Shown here: piece after piece, positions 1 to 9,999 of the stretch
Numbering within the stretch: position 1 is the first letter of the stretch
How the letters are laid out: every line of letters starts with the position of its first letter
DNA from: Phoma sp. XZ068
Lineage: Eukaryota > Ascomycota > Dothideomycetes > Pleosporales > Didymellaceae
Direction of reading: 5' to 3'
Assembly (NCBI GenBank): GCA_004835665.1
Contig: RBKR01000010.1
Coordinates: 1,240,001 to 1,304,000, forward strand
DNA length: 64,000 nt
The notes under the pieces: generated by a model
What the model saw: only the letters and a program-made list of their open reading frames with translations
Told to the model about the DNA's origin: nothing
The model's database searches: none
Program-made: the position numbers and the translations under genes

Positions 1-2092
1 GCCAGCAGCCTCAAAGCGTGCATAGATACTGTCGATTGCCTGCGCGAACATGGCTCCAAAGGACGCCAGAACGCCTGGAAACACTGACGGGCGGAAGGAT
101 CGGAAGAGACGTGTGTAGCATTGCGGTTCTTCGAGGAAGAGACGCATCAGCTGGAAGATAGGTCTAAGCACGGTAGAGAAACTCCGACTGCCGTCAGTCA
201 GCCTCGAGACCTGCACGGAGAGCACTTGTTCCATCCTGAATGCGTGCTCCTCCTCGATTATTGCCCTTTCGATCCGCTGTCCTTCACGGACAAACGGCCT
301 AGAAGACTCGGGGTTGTCGGGGGTCAGCTGTCCTCGCAGATGCTGCAGTAGACGATCCCGCTTAGCAGCCACTCGAGCAGATAGGTTTCCATCGCGATCA
401 GGCAGCGCTAGAGCAGCGGTCGCGACTCCCTTGGTGACAAGCAAGTCGTCAGGCCCATGCCGAATGCTTCTTTTGATATTCGAATATCCCTGGAAGTACC
501 CGTAGCTCAGCACGCCTGCTCCGTTGTGCTGATAGCTCATGTTCTCCTGCATGACTGCGAGGAGGTTGTCCATCAGGAACGCCGGAGGCCGCGGGGACGA
601 AAAATTGCCGTATGCTGGGTGGAACGCAAGGGGGTAGAAGGTGAAGTCTCGCAGCCCTTGGTACTCTCGTAGAACCATGTTGCGGTCAGCGAGAAGACAG
701 CGCGCCAGCTTGTTGTCTGGGTCCGGGGAATGTCCGTCCAGGCAGTTGATGTCTACTGCTAGAGCATAAGAGACCGCCTCGATGCTATCAAGAACGTACT
801 TATCCTCAAGCTCAGTTCGACCCTGGTGCAGCCCACCCACAAATAGGTTCTGGTAGTCGTAGCTAGCTTGGGGAATCGCACTAGCTCCTGATGTACTGCC
901 ACGGGATGGCTCGTTATACTCTGCGCTACCTCCTAGCTCAATAGCCTCTTCCTCAGAGTCAGACTCTTCTTCGACAGGCCGGAGTCGGGTTTCTTTGGGT
1001 ACAGCCCGCAGCTGGTTAGGTACGTCTATCTCAATGTTCGCCCCGTAGTCGTACGCATGGAAGGCTGGTTGGTTCTCTGTCCAAAACGTATCCTGTGTGC
1101 TCTGTCTCACGTGCTCCGGCCACCCTAGCATAAAAGCCTCTTGGAACGTCGTCCATTTGTTGAAGGTGATCTTTTGCGTGTGTGGGCCGTCTAATCTCCA
1201 AGACGGCTCCACGCCCTCCCCTAATAGCTCACCAATGAGGAAGATCTCCTTAATGTACGACGCGAGGAACTGGGCATGGCGGAGCTGTAGGGCACTACAT
1301 TGGGACGACGTCTCGCGGCGTTTTCGACGTTCGCTCCTCGACAGAAGCTCTTCAGGTGCGTTGGCGACGGGGTGCATGACGATGAACCAGGACTCCCGCG
1401 TTGCAGCCGTGGCCAACCGGAAGGTGCGGTTTTCCAAGTCAAACGACAGTCCGTGAACGTGCTTGTTGCTGTAGGAAGCCCGCCAGTTCTTGAAGCTGAT
1501 GGTTATGTTGTCGAAAAAGCGGCTGGATGGCCGTGAGATCGGCCTGAGCGGTCGTCCGACGATGATGAGAAGATCAAGGAAGAACGACGGTATGTACTCG
1601 TCCTCCAACGCAGCGGCTCGGGAGCCAGCCTTCCTGCTTCCGTAGTCGATCGTGTACCGCCTCTGCAGCATGTCGATAGCCTGGCTGCCGTCGAAAGATG
1701 TGCTCTTGGTGGTCGCGATGAACTCCTGCACTGTTGCGTCGTCAGTCGCTGTTTGCGTTTGCATACGCATGCAGTCCACTGCACACCAACACACATTTGA
1801 GTTTGTGGTCTCCTTTGGAATGATCAATCTTCCACGAGTACTGGTCTGCCGCCACCATCACCTGTTCCTCGTCCCCAAAGCTGCCCTCGCTGCAGTCGTC
1901 TCTGAGTTCTCCGGGCGACGCGTCGCCGTAGAGTCCATCTTCGTCTCCAGAACCATCATCATCGCTGTTGGCGCTTTGTTGCGTATCCGTCGGCTGCGTT
2001 GCGATAACGGCTGGCGGCGAACTTGGCCATAGATCTATGTCTTGGGGTGGACTTAGGTTCAAAAGCTCGTCGTCAAATGCATCGAAATCCAT
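1..2092 (-). CDS. Unrecognised large protein, 3' end off the left edge (gene A of the ParB-like module)
   Basis: The frame is open from the ATG at 2092 to the window edge if one short intron is removed: exon 1 is 2092-1795, a 46-nt intron at 1794-1749 has a gtgtgt donor and aacag acceptor, and exon 2 is 1748 to 1, giving at least 682 codons. Without that intron the reading frames differ by one base, so a frameshift or an alternative ATG at 1770 are the other possibilities. The first 75 residues are very acidic (Asp/Glu/Ser-rich, with SDDDGSGDEDGL). Further on comes a basic RSERRKRR stretch, an acidic EEESDSEEEA linker, and a long part rich in aromatic residues with no motif I can name. It has the same orientation as the ParB-like gene behind it, and one copy of the GC palindrome lies 90 bp upstream of its ATG. 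No function is proposed. The coding call is firm because about 590 codons stay open. Confidence 0.7.
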
Positions 2093-2526
2093 CGTATGAC
2101 CTGTAGAGACAGCACATTCTCATGGCAGGAACAGGCGAAGCAATCGCGGACGGGATCCGGTGGTAGGATTGTACGGTGGCCGCTTGCCCCTGGGGGCAAG
2201 CCCACGGGGCAAATTAACCTTGAGAGCACTGAACATGTAACACAATCTCTATTCTTTATTTTTACTAGCGCTGATAATGTTCAGCTACTGCGGTAGGTGC
2301 CAGGTACCAATGTCGGACCTTCTGCGGTGGGTTCGGAGTTTATAAATCCTCGTCATTTCCCACGTTTTGCCGATGCTCTCTGCCTCCAATGTCCTCCTGA
2401 GCCGGTTGTGGCGCGTGAAGAAAGAGATATAGATAAAGATCTATGCTAATAAGAGTCTGCGGCGAGGGAACGCTGTTGTAGCTAAGCTGTCTGCTAGCTA
2501 ATCGCGCTTTTGTGACGGTGTTGTTT
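2093..2526. promoter_or_regulatory. Intergenic region with one operator-like palindrome, upstream of gene A
   Basis: This 434-bp gap separates the 3' end of the ParB-like gene from the start of gene A. A perfect 9-bp-arm inverted repeat, GCTTGCCCCTGGGGGCAAGC, lies at 2182-2201, with a half-site GGGGCAAA just beside it at 2206-2213. The same core is repeated upstream of the ParB-like gene. Its position about 90 bp before the gene A start fits an operator or factor-binding site. That role is inference. No other feature is seen here. Confidence 0.55.
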
Positions 2527-4675
2527 TTAAAGATTGTTTAGCCTGTCCAAAGAAAAGTCAATCAGCACTGGGTCCTGCGTTTCCGTCTGCGGTGAAGCCC
2601 CTGCACCCGACGCCACTGTCGATCCGGAATTTGGTGCCTGGGCAACGGTTGGCTTCCGGATGGATTCGTGCGCACCTAATTCATTATGAGCCCAGGGGAG
2701 GGGCCTACGGATCCGTGCTGCCGCCAATAGCTGCCCTTGAGATAAGGCGTCGCTACGCGATGCTCGAGAGAATCGTTCACTCTCCGCGCGCTGCTCATCT
2801 GCCAAGTCGACGGTAGATGGTTGTCCGTCTCTGCTGTGACGATCCGACTCGTCCACATGTTGGTTGGATATCCATTGAGCAATCACCGGCTGCATCAACT
2901 CAAGCAGCTGTTCGGCTGCAATTGCTGACCGAAGCGCTGGATCGTTCGCAACTTCTGGGATTCTACAGATGAGATCACGCGCAGTCTGAGCAATAGTAGG
3001 CGGACTGATCTCGCGAGCCTCCTCTGGAACGGGACTGGCGATGTACTTGTGCTGCAGAGACGGCCCTGCGTAGATCGTGACGATAGACAGCACTTCTCTC
3101 CACACCTTGTGCTCGAACCGTGTGCCGTAGGCTTCGTCCTCTCCGCTCGGATACTTGTGAAGATAGTGCTCTAGCGTGGTGCTGGTGAAGTCTTTTGCGT
3201 TCTCATGTACGTAATCAAGGACTGCCTGCTGGAGGACTCGAGACTTCTCGTCAGCCTTGTCGCCATACTTTGCTTGCAGCACAGGGACTAGGTCCTTTCG
3301 CAGCGCAGGCTTGTTGTTGTCGCGGTCTGAGACCTTTGCGGGCTCGGTGTTCATCCACAAAGTGACGTGAGACATCACAGTGCTCATTAGTTTTCCTTCT
3401 TGCTTTGTAGTTCTCAAAAGCGCCTGGATGTCAATAAACCAGCATCCTGGTTCTGAAAGAATCGTTCGATACAAACCAAGGTATGCACCATCGTCTGCGT
3501 CCGGGAAGAAGTCTCGCCGACGTGTGCCTGAGGAATAAGGGTCCACGTCAGGCTCAAGGCCAGGATAGAACAATCCCCGCACCTCGTGTACGGTTCGTAC
3601 GCGCTGTAGGCCAGCTAGCTTGTTCCAGTCGGCTAGCTGAACGTCCAGTCCATGCTGGCCTTGGAACTCTGATGTGATCTTCGTTACCTCGTTCATTGCA
3701 GAAAACCAATACTAGGTTGTTGCTTAGCGTCAATGTACGGATCATGCCTAGATAAATATCGCACTTACATCGTCTATCCTGCAGCTTGCCATCCACTCAA
3801 ACGTGGAGATGTTGAAGGTCGCCTGCCCAATCGAGGTGCGGCACCATTGAGTGATCATTGGTCTCCAGCTGAGATTCTTCCATAGTGTAGCCAGCCGTCG
3901 GACCGGAAATTTTACTCTGCTACTGAGCCTCAGTTGCTCCAGCATCTCCTGCTCAACTGACCTATTTGAACCTTGAAACAGCTGGCCATTGTTAGATGAC
4001 AGGGTTGCTAGCTCTGTCCATATCTGGCCATGGCTATCGGGAAGGATGATGTCTTCTCGATTGGCGCGAAGCTGGACGCGCAAGTGCGCGGGAAGCGTAT
4101 CTGTCTTTTGGGTTAGCTTGCTGGCTTGGCTGCCACGTGCAGGGGATGAAACCTTTGTCGTAAATGCTGCACACCCACCACCGTTCCTCCTCTGGCAACC
4201 GGCGAAGTCGTAGATACTCCTTAAAAGCTTCAACGCGATGGTGGCCAGCAATAAGCTCTGCCTTCGCTCTGATGACGGTCGCCCATCCTTCAAACGACGG
4301 CCACTTCGAGTCCCCCTCTTCAGCGCCCTCGGCCGCACTGGCAGTGATCTGAGCCTGTTCCTCTTCTTTCAGGTGATCTAGCATCTGCTGCACTTCCGCC
4401 TTGGAGCAAGCGATCTGCAATCGGTGGCTTGTGTCTCGCCGAAGAACGCCTGCCTCGTCGAAAATCTGGCGCAGGCGACGTTTGTGCGCTTCGTCTATGG
4501 GTCTATTCACACCGATGCTCCATTCTGAGGTGAGTGCGTCGATTGGAAATTTGGCCGTTGCCAGCAGGTACGGCGCAGCTTGGTCGTAGATGGAGTCTGC
4601 CTCCTTGATCTCCTTAACAGCCGTACGTTGTCTTTTCCCTGTTTTTGTTGAGACGTCTGCACTTTTGCGCTTCAT
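2527..4675 (-). CDS. ParB-like (ParB/sulfiredoxin-type N-terminal domain) fungal protein, three exons
   Basis: The ATG is at 4675. Exons 4675-4153, 4100-3769 and 3711-2527 give 2040 nt and 679 residues with no internal stop. Intron 1 (52 nt) has branch GCTAAC and acceptor gacag. Intron 2 (57 nt) starts gtaagt and ends cctag. The N-terminal part has a basic leader (KRKSAD, GKRQR), then a region resembling the ParB N-terminal fold: NRPIDEAHKRRLRQIFDEAG followed about 80 residues later by ELIAGHHRVEAFKEYLR, which carries the G-x-H-R signature of the ParB/sulfiredoxin nucleotide pocket. The middle reads LRANREDIILPDSHGQIW and RRLATLWKN, and the C-terminal third is polar and probably disordered. 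Bacterial ParB proteins bind palindromic parS sites and CTP. An array of GC palindromes lies directly upstream of this gene. The ParB relationship is a motif-level judgement, and the DNA-binding role is inference. The copia insertion lies 353 bp upstream of the ATG and does not break the coding sequence. Confidence 0.7.
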
Positions 4676-5028
4676 CGCAGCTTTGGCTGTGTTAGCGTTA
4701 GAGGATGTAGGAAGAGCAGTGCCTTTGAAGATGATATTTTATTTATTAGAGAAGATGTAAGTCGCTAAGCTAGTTGTGAGTAGGTCAAGAGTTCGCGGAT
4801 CCTAGCACGGTCCTCTTTGCCCCTGGGGGCAAGCAGTACCTGAACTTGTTAGCTCCGGCCAGCTGTTCTTTGCCCCTGGGGGCAAGTCGCAGGCAATACC
4901 TAGACTTGTTAGCGTAGCTGTTCTTTGCCCCCAGGGGCAGCTTCTATCTTCGCCCCCAGGGGCAGCTCCCATTTTCGCCCCTGGGGGCAGCTCCTGTCCT
5001 TTGCCCCTGGGGGCAGCTTCTGTCCTTT
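4676..5028 (-). promoter_or_regulatory. Palindrome array upstream of the ParB-like gene (left part)
   Basis: Six copies of the imperfect palindrome TTGCCCCTGGGGGCAA (7-bp arms around a central TG) start at 4817, 4870, 4925, 4950, 4975 and 5001. The copies at 4925 and 4950 are in the opposite orientation (central CA), and several copies have TCG for TTG at the start or end in CAG. Between the first two copies a 21-bp direct repeat (GCARTACCTRRACTTGTTAGC) occurs twice, at about 4833 and 4892. The array lies 140-350 bp before the ATG of the minus-strand ParB-like gene. It continues beyond the retrotransposon at 10143 and 10168. The sequence is seen directly. Its role as an operator, or as a parS-like binding cluster, is inference. 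Confidence 0.75.
5024..5028. repeat. Target-site duplication of the copia element, left copy (CCTTT)
   Basis: CCTTT at 5024-5028 directly precedes the 5' LTR and is repeated at 10140-10144 directly after the 3' LTR. A 5-bp duplication is the usual size for Ty1/copia integrases. Confidence 0.95.
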
Positions 5029-5168
5029 TGTCAGATGGCAGGACTCTTGAGGGTTAACCAATCAGAGCCCTGTAGCCAAGAATTAGCCGAGAGGTCAAAA
5101 CCACGTCAGACAAGGAGAGGGGAGGAACGATGAAGAGACGGGATCGCACTTAAGCATTCTATCGAACA
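5029..5168 (+). repeat. 5' LTR (140 bp)
   Basis: It begins TGTCAGATGG and ends CTATCGAACA. It matches 10000-10139 along its whole length. It has no clear TATA box. The sequence CGCACTTAAGCATT near its 3' end is the most AT-rich part. Confidence 0.95.
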
Positions 5169-5187
5169 ATTAAGAGTCTCACTGCCG
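5169..5187 (+). other. Primer-binding site, complementary to the anticodon half of tRNA-Lys(CUU)
   Basis: The 19 bases directly after the 5' LTR begin ATTAAGAGTCTCACTGCC. The reverse complement contains TGAGACTCTTAAT, which is the anticodon stem-loop of tRNA-Lys(CUU) across the CUU anticodon. Priming by an internally cleaved half-tRNA is known for Drosophila copia and some yeast elements, which use initiator tRNA-Met. The match to lysine tRNA is from memory of the conserved tRNA sequence, so the assignment is inference. Confidence 0.55.
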
Positions 5188-5203
5188 CGATCACGCTGAA
5201 ACG

Positions 5204-6452
5204 ATGTCGCTGTCGACAATGCGAGAACCAACGGTAATTCTTATGGACTACACGACGTACACGCCCTGGCTGCAACAGCTAGAGACGCGATGCGTCTCCC
5301 TTGACGTGTGGGAACAGGTAGATCCCACTCAGAATATCTCTCCAAAGACGAAACCGAGAATCCCGACCGCGCCAGATATCACGAGGTATGAGCGAAAGTC
5401 AACGCTTGGTGTGGACGACGATGGGGCGCCTCTGTTGCCAGAGGCTCCGTCCGAGCTCTCAGCAAACGGCCTCAAGGCATGGAAGGAAGACAATGACTAC
5501 TGGAAAAGCCGCCTCGAGTCATACAAGATAGCCGATAGGGACTATCGCGAGGAACGAGCGAATATGGACAAAGTGGTGGTATACATTCAACAATCAGTAT
5601 CGCCCCATCTCATGAGGAACTGCTGTAAACCAGGCGAACCAATTCGAATGTGGCTCATCAGCCTGAAACAGACGGTCGGAATAGACGCCGAAGAAGAACG
5701 ATTGCGAGCACGACACCGGTATCTCGCTGCACTGAAACCAATGAGACAACCCGGGAGCTGGGACACCTGGCTCTCAGAGTACGACCACGCCGCAACGAAC
5801 GCAGAGACCGAAGGGGTCGCTGAGATACAGAATATACAAGACATTGTGCAAGATTTCCTTGACTCAGTCATGAGAATAGCACCAACCTGGGCAACGACAT
5901 TCCAGGACTATTGTCGGCGAGAACAAAACATGACTCGCAAAGAAATGATGAAACGCTTCCGAGAACACATGAGCAAGTACCACCCTACAAAGGGGAAGCA
6001 GCAGAGGGGCGCCTTTGCTACGGGGAACACCTCATTTCTCGCTGCTGGTGGTGAATCCACCCCGGGCACTGACAGGGACGCCTCTCACGTTGCCGATGGC
6101 GCATCATCCACTCCAACCACACAGGGGAGTCGGGGAAGACCTCGTCAAAAAACGAAATTTTGGTCAAAGTACCACATCCATGCAGTCCCCAACAGGGGAT
6201 ACAGCGGCAGCTGGAGGAGTAAAATGCCCTGCATGTGAACAACGCCATGGACTAGATAATTGCTACTACGTCCATAAAGATAATGCACCAGAGTGGTTCA
6301 CGCCTCGCTCAGGAATTGCAGCGATGGTAAGACACCGGATGGAACATGATGCTGACCTGCAAGCACAGCTTAGAGCAGGGAAAAGAGCCCGCACAAAGAC
6401 ACCAAACATCAAAACATCAACGTCTCAGACACCCGAAATGTCTAGGGAGTGA
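5204..6452 (+). CDS. gag: Copia gag (capsid/nucleocapsid) with an apparent +1 shift
   Basis: The ATG at 5204 lies 35 bp after the LTR. The first frame (5204-6238) gives a helical, charged capsid-like protein with no cysteine knuckle and runs out in SKMPCM. The following frame, open to 6452, carries the zinc knuckle KCPACEQRHGLDNCYYVHKD (C-x2-C-x4-H-x3-C) and ends in EMSRE before a TGA at 6450-6452. The protein-like sense of the two frames changes over at an A6 run at 6147-6152, consistent with one extra base there. It could be a recent mutation, a homopolymer sequencing error, or programmed frameshifting. Capsid function is inferred from position and knuckle. No protease motif lies upstream of the TGA. 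Confidence 0.8.
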
Positions 6453-6457
6453 CTAGA
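6447..6457 (+). promoter_or_regulatory. Probable stop-codon readthrough signal between gag and pol (UGA CUA G)
   Basis: The only barrier between gag and pol in the shared frame is TGA followed by CTAG at 6450-6456. UGA-CUA is the best-known eukaryotic readthrough context; it is used, for example, for peroxisomal isoforms of glycolytic enzymes in Aspergillus and Ustilago and in several animal genes. A retroelement needs much more Gag than Pol, so leaky termination is a natural way to set the ratio. The sequence is direct observation; the mechanism is inference from context. Confidence 0.75.
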
Positions 6458-9400
6458 GGGACGGAAGATTTCAACGATCAACGCTGCCCTAATTGCTGCA
6501 TCATTTCGAGCGGAAGCTTCAGACTATCCACTGAGGCACTCATTCATTCTGGACTCAGGATCCACAATACATATCACAAACGATCGTGACCGAGTCCAAG
6601 GCCTCCGTCCGCCTATTACCGCAGACTGCATCTGGGCTGGAAACACGCGGATCTGGATACAAGGGTACGGTACAGTCCTACTCGACCTCGTCGGACCTAA
6701 TGGGCCGACCCAGCTTGAACTGCGCAACGTAGCTTGGTGTCCAGACATCCTTTGCAGCCTAGTCTCTTTTAGGCTACTGAGGCAGCAAGGGATGTGGTGG
6801 GATAACAAGAGCAACCCCACCGCTCTGAAGAGACGAGACAACACCACACTCGCACACTTGAAAGAAACACATGGCCAGTGGATACTCGAGGATCAACACA
6901 AGGGCGCAGCCGCTTTCTTTACAAGGGCAATCAACTCCCGCACCAAGCGACCAGTCCAGAAAGCTGATGCCATGCGGTGGCATAAACGATTGGGACATCC
7001 GGGACCAGCAGCAATCGAACACTTAGTTCAGCAATCTGAGGGGGCGCGCATTAAGGGAATCACTACTGTCCAATGCAACGCATGTGGAAGAGCGAAGACC
7101 AAGCGACAAGTAAGACGCACGCCCCGAGTGAATGACCAAGGCCCTGGAGAACGACTGGCAATCGACTTCCACACGTACGAAGAAGGGAGCTCAACAAAAG
7201 AGAAAAGCCAGATGCTGGTAACCGATCGATATTCGGGCTTCATGTGGGACTTCTACTTCAAGGACAATCGTCTTGGAAAGACTATTATTGGGTTCTTAGA
7301 GATCATTGTCCGCTTCCTGAAGAAGCAGTACAACATCACGGTAAAGGTCATTGAGTGTGATGGAGAGATCGCAACTACTAAACCAGAAGTGTCAAGATGG
7401 TGTATCGCGCGCTCAATTCGAGTAGAGCCTTCCGCCCCAGATACACAAGCACAGAACGGTGGAGCTGAACGCTCAGGGGGTGTGATAAAAGACAAATCGC
7501 GCACAATACGGTTAGACGCAAACCTACCATGGAACCTGTGGCCCGAAATTGTACGAGCAGCAGTATACCTCTACAATCGAACGCCGAACTACTCAAATAC
7601 CTGGAAGTCACCCTATGAAGTTTTCTTCACTACAGCCGCACTATACGACGGCATAGTTACTCTCCCACGGAGACCAAATCAAGCCCACCTTAAGGCATAT
7701 GGGTGCAAAGCATTTGCTCTCACTGACGACACACTCCGAGGTAAATCACGACTCCAACGACTCGACCCCAGAGCATGGATTGGATACCTTGTTGGATACC
7801 GATCCTCCAATATTTACCGGATCTGGGTTCCGTCTATGGCCAAAGTAATCAGCACTCGAGATGTAGCGTTTGATGAAGACTCAGTGTTCGATGGAAAGAC
7901 AGAAGATCTCATGGATAACCTCATGCACAGCACGCTCAATGAGATAGCTGCATGGATGCGTACAGTTGAGTTGCCAGAACCAACCCATGAAGAACCAGAA
8001 ACGCAGACGTTCTATGAAGACGACACCATCCAAGAACCTGAGACAATCGAGCAGGATGACCAACCGGGGTACTATCAAGGGAGGAAGATCAACTACACCT
8101 ACCCGTCTCCACCAACCACTCCGCCACCAGTAGCTCTGCTCACGCAACTTTCATCTGATGAGCATCAAGGAGACAGCCAAGCAATGACTGGCTCATCAAG
8201 AACTGTTCCTTGGGAAGCAGCATTTATCGCAGGCACCCAAGCAGGGCACGTCGGAACCCATGATGGGAAGATAATCGACAAGGCTCAGATGAAAAGAATG
8301 CTGGCTCAAGGATTGAAGCCGCACCAAAGCGAACTACCACTGCCACCCACCTCTCGCACAGGGATTGAGAAACACCCTCTTTGCGAATGGTTCAGGGAAG
8401 CTGAGAAAGAGCACCTGGAAAGCCATCACAAGATGAACTCATGGTCAGAAGTACCGAAGAAGAAGATCAAGCTAACAGGACAGCAGATCCTTGACTGCAT
8501 GTGGGTCTACACCTACAAACTGGACAAGAACCATCACCTGCTGAAGTGCAAGGCGCGGCTAGTCGTTCGAGGCGATCAACAACGGAACATTACCTCTCAA
8601 GACACCTATGCAGCCACTCTTGCCAGCCGGTCATTTCGAATGCTCGTAGCAATAGCAGCTTACCATGACCTAGAGCTTAAGCAATACGACGTCACAAATG
8701 CCTTCGTCCATGCAACCATGGATCGCGAAGTATACATGAGAATGCCCCACGGCTACCGAAAGCCTGGAACGATACTACGTGTGAAGAAGGCCCTGTATGG
8801 TCTCCGGATCTCACCCCTTCTATGGCAAAAGGAATTCACTTCAACCCTTACAGCACTCGGATTCCAGAGCGTTCCCCACGAGCCCTGTTGCCTTATCAAA
8901 GACGGAACCATCATCTTCTTCTACGTCGACGACATTATATTGGCATACCACAAGCATAGGGAGTCAGAAGCCCAACAGGCGATCAAGCACCTGCAAGAGA
9001 AGTACACCTTCACTGGAGGGAACGATCTTCAGTGGTTCCTTGGCGTAGAGATCATCAGGGATCGGAACAGACGGACAATTCAACTCTCCCAAGCTGCATA
9101 CACAGATAAAATCAGCCGACTAGCCGACAGGAAGGACATTCGCCATGACACACCAATGGCAGCCATTGAACTCAAACCCCGAGAAGGCATTGCGACACCA
9201 TCCGAAATCAACAAATACCAACGCAAGATTGGATCCCTGCTCTTTGCCGCAGTAACAACGCGGCCTGATATCGCTTTTGCAACCTCAAGATTAGCACGGT
9301 TCCTAATGAACCCTGGATCCGTACACCACGAAGCAGCAGATCGAGTCCTGATGTATCTCCAGGACACCAAATCAAGAGCGCTTGAACTTGGAGGTGGCGA

Positions 9401-9953
9401 CTGCCTTGAAGTGGCTAGTGACGCATCATTCGCCGACAACACACTTGACAGGAAGAGCTCCCAGGGCTACACTATCAGGCTCTTCGGCGGCCTCATTGCA
9501 TGGAGGGCCAGCAAACAGGATACAGTTACAACGTCAACCACCGAGGCCGAGCTCCTCGCACTGTCCCAGGTTGCCAAAGAAGCAATGTTTACCTCACAGT
9601 TACTCAGGGAACTGAAGGTTACCCTACCAGAGTCAGTCATTACGATTCAATGCGACAATACACAAACGATCCAGCTGGTCAACAAGGAGGTTTACAAGCT
9701 GCAGACGAAGCTACGCCACGTGGATATCCACAACCACTGGCTCAGACAGGAGGTAATGAGAGGCAACATTCGAGTCAAATATGTCCCGTCTGCTGAGATG
9801 CTCGCCGACGGATTCACCAAGGTACTGCCGGCCAGCAAGTGGAAAGGATTCCTGAAGCAGTTGGGTCTGGTGGAACGAGTAGGTAGCGGAGTAACGGGCA
9901 CTGCACAACTTGAGGAAATCCAGAGTCAGCTTGAGGACATGATACTCAACTAA
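6453..9953 (+). CDS. pol: Copia pol polyprotein (protease-integrase-RT-RNase H), read through from gag
   Basis: This frame is directly continuous with the zinc-knuckle frame of gag across one TGA, and gives 1166 codons to the stop at 9951-9953. It has no in-frame ATG before 6792, which lies beyond the protease active site, so translation must come from gag. Motifs in order: aspartic protease FILDSGSTIH near residue 34; integrase zinc finger WHKRLGHPG with CNACGRAK (near 176-210); integrase core with LAIDFHTY, IECDGEI and NGGAERSGG; RT with DVTNAFVHA, KALYGLRISPLLWQ and the catalytic FFYVDDIIL (near 822); RNase H with ASDASFADN and STTEAELLALS. All catalytic motifs look intact, so the element may be active apart from the gag shift. 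Confidence 0.93.
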   Translation, partial: LEGRKISTINAALIAASFRAEASDYPLRHSFILDSGSTIHITNDRDRVQGLRPPITADCIWAGNTRIWIQGYGTVLLDLVGPNGPTQLELRNVAWCPDILCSLVSFRLLRQQGMWWDNKSNPTALKRRDNTTLAHLKETHGQWILEDQHKGAAAFFTRAINSRTKRPVQKADAMRWHKRLGHPGPAAIEHLVQQSEGARIKGITTVQCNACGRAKTKRQVRRTPRVNDQGPGERLAIDFHTYEEGSSTKEKSQMLVTDRYSGFMWDFYFKDNRLGKTIIGFLEIIVRFLKKQYNITVKVIECDGEIATTKPEVSRWCIARSIRVEPSAPDTQAQNGGAERSGGVIKDKSRTIRLDANLPWNLWPEIVRAAVYLYNRTPNYSNTWKSPYEVFFTTAALYDGIVTLPRRPNQAHLKAYGCKAFALTDDTLRGKSRLQRLDPRAWIGYLVGYRSSNIYRIWVPSMAKVISTRDVAFDEDSVFDGKTEDLMDNLMHSTLNEIAAWMRTVELPEPTHEEPETQTFYEDDTIQEPETIEQDDQPGYYQGRKINYTYPSPPTTPPPVALLTQLSSDEHQGDSQAMTGSSRTVPWEAAFIAGTQAGHVGTHDGKIIDKAQMKRMLAQGLKPHQSELPLPPTSRTGIEKHPLCEWFREAEKEHLESHHKMNSWSEVPKKKIKLTGQQILDCMWVYTYKLDKNHHLLKCKARLVVRGDQQRNITSQDTYAATLASRSFRMLVAIAAYHDLELKQYDVTNAFVHATMDREVYMRMPHGYRKPGTILRVKKALYGLRISPLLWQKEFTSTLTALGFQSVPHEPCCLIKDGTIIFFYVDDIILAYHKHRESEAQQAIKHLQEKYTFTGGNDLQWFLGVEIIRDRNRRTIQLSQAAYTDKISRLADRKDIRHDTPMAAIELKPREGIATPSEINKYQRKIGSLLFAAVTTRPDIAFATSRLARFLMNPGSVHHEAADRVLMYLQDTKSRALELGGGDCLEVASDASFADNTLDRKSSQGYTIRLFGGLIAWRASKQDTVTTSTTEAELLALSQVAKEAMFTSQLLRELKVTLPESVITIQCDNTQTIQLVNKEVYKLQTKLRHVDIHNHWLRQEVMRGNIRVKYVPSAEMLADGFTKVLPASKWKGFLKQLGLVERVGSGVTGTAQLEEIQSQLEDMILN

Positions 9954-9987
9954 TGACAGGCTGGTCCAGCTCGAGAATGGTTTCCGA

Positions 9988-9999
9988 GCTGAGGGGGTG
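9988..9999 (+). other. Polypurine tract of the copia element
   Basis: The purine-rich GAGGGGGTG run directly before the 3' LTR is in the position of a plus-strand primer. It is short, and the assignment rests on position. Confidence 0.55.

Noticed and set aside
4034..4152. Frameshift in the ParB-like gene
   Set aside because: A 52-nt intron with a GCTAAC branch at 4101-4152 restores the frame exactly.
4817..5016. CRISPR-like array
   Set aside because: The repeats are short palindromes with nearly constant 9-10 bp gaps rather than unique spacers, and the host is eukaryotic.
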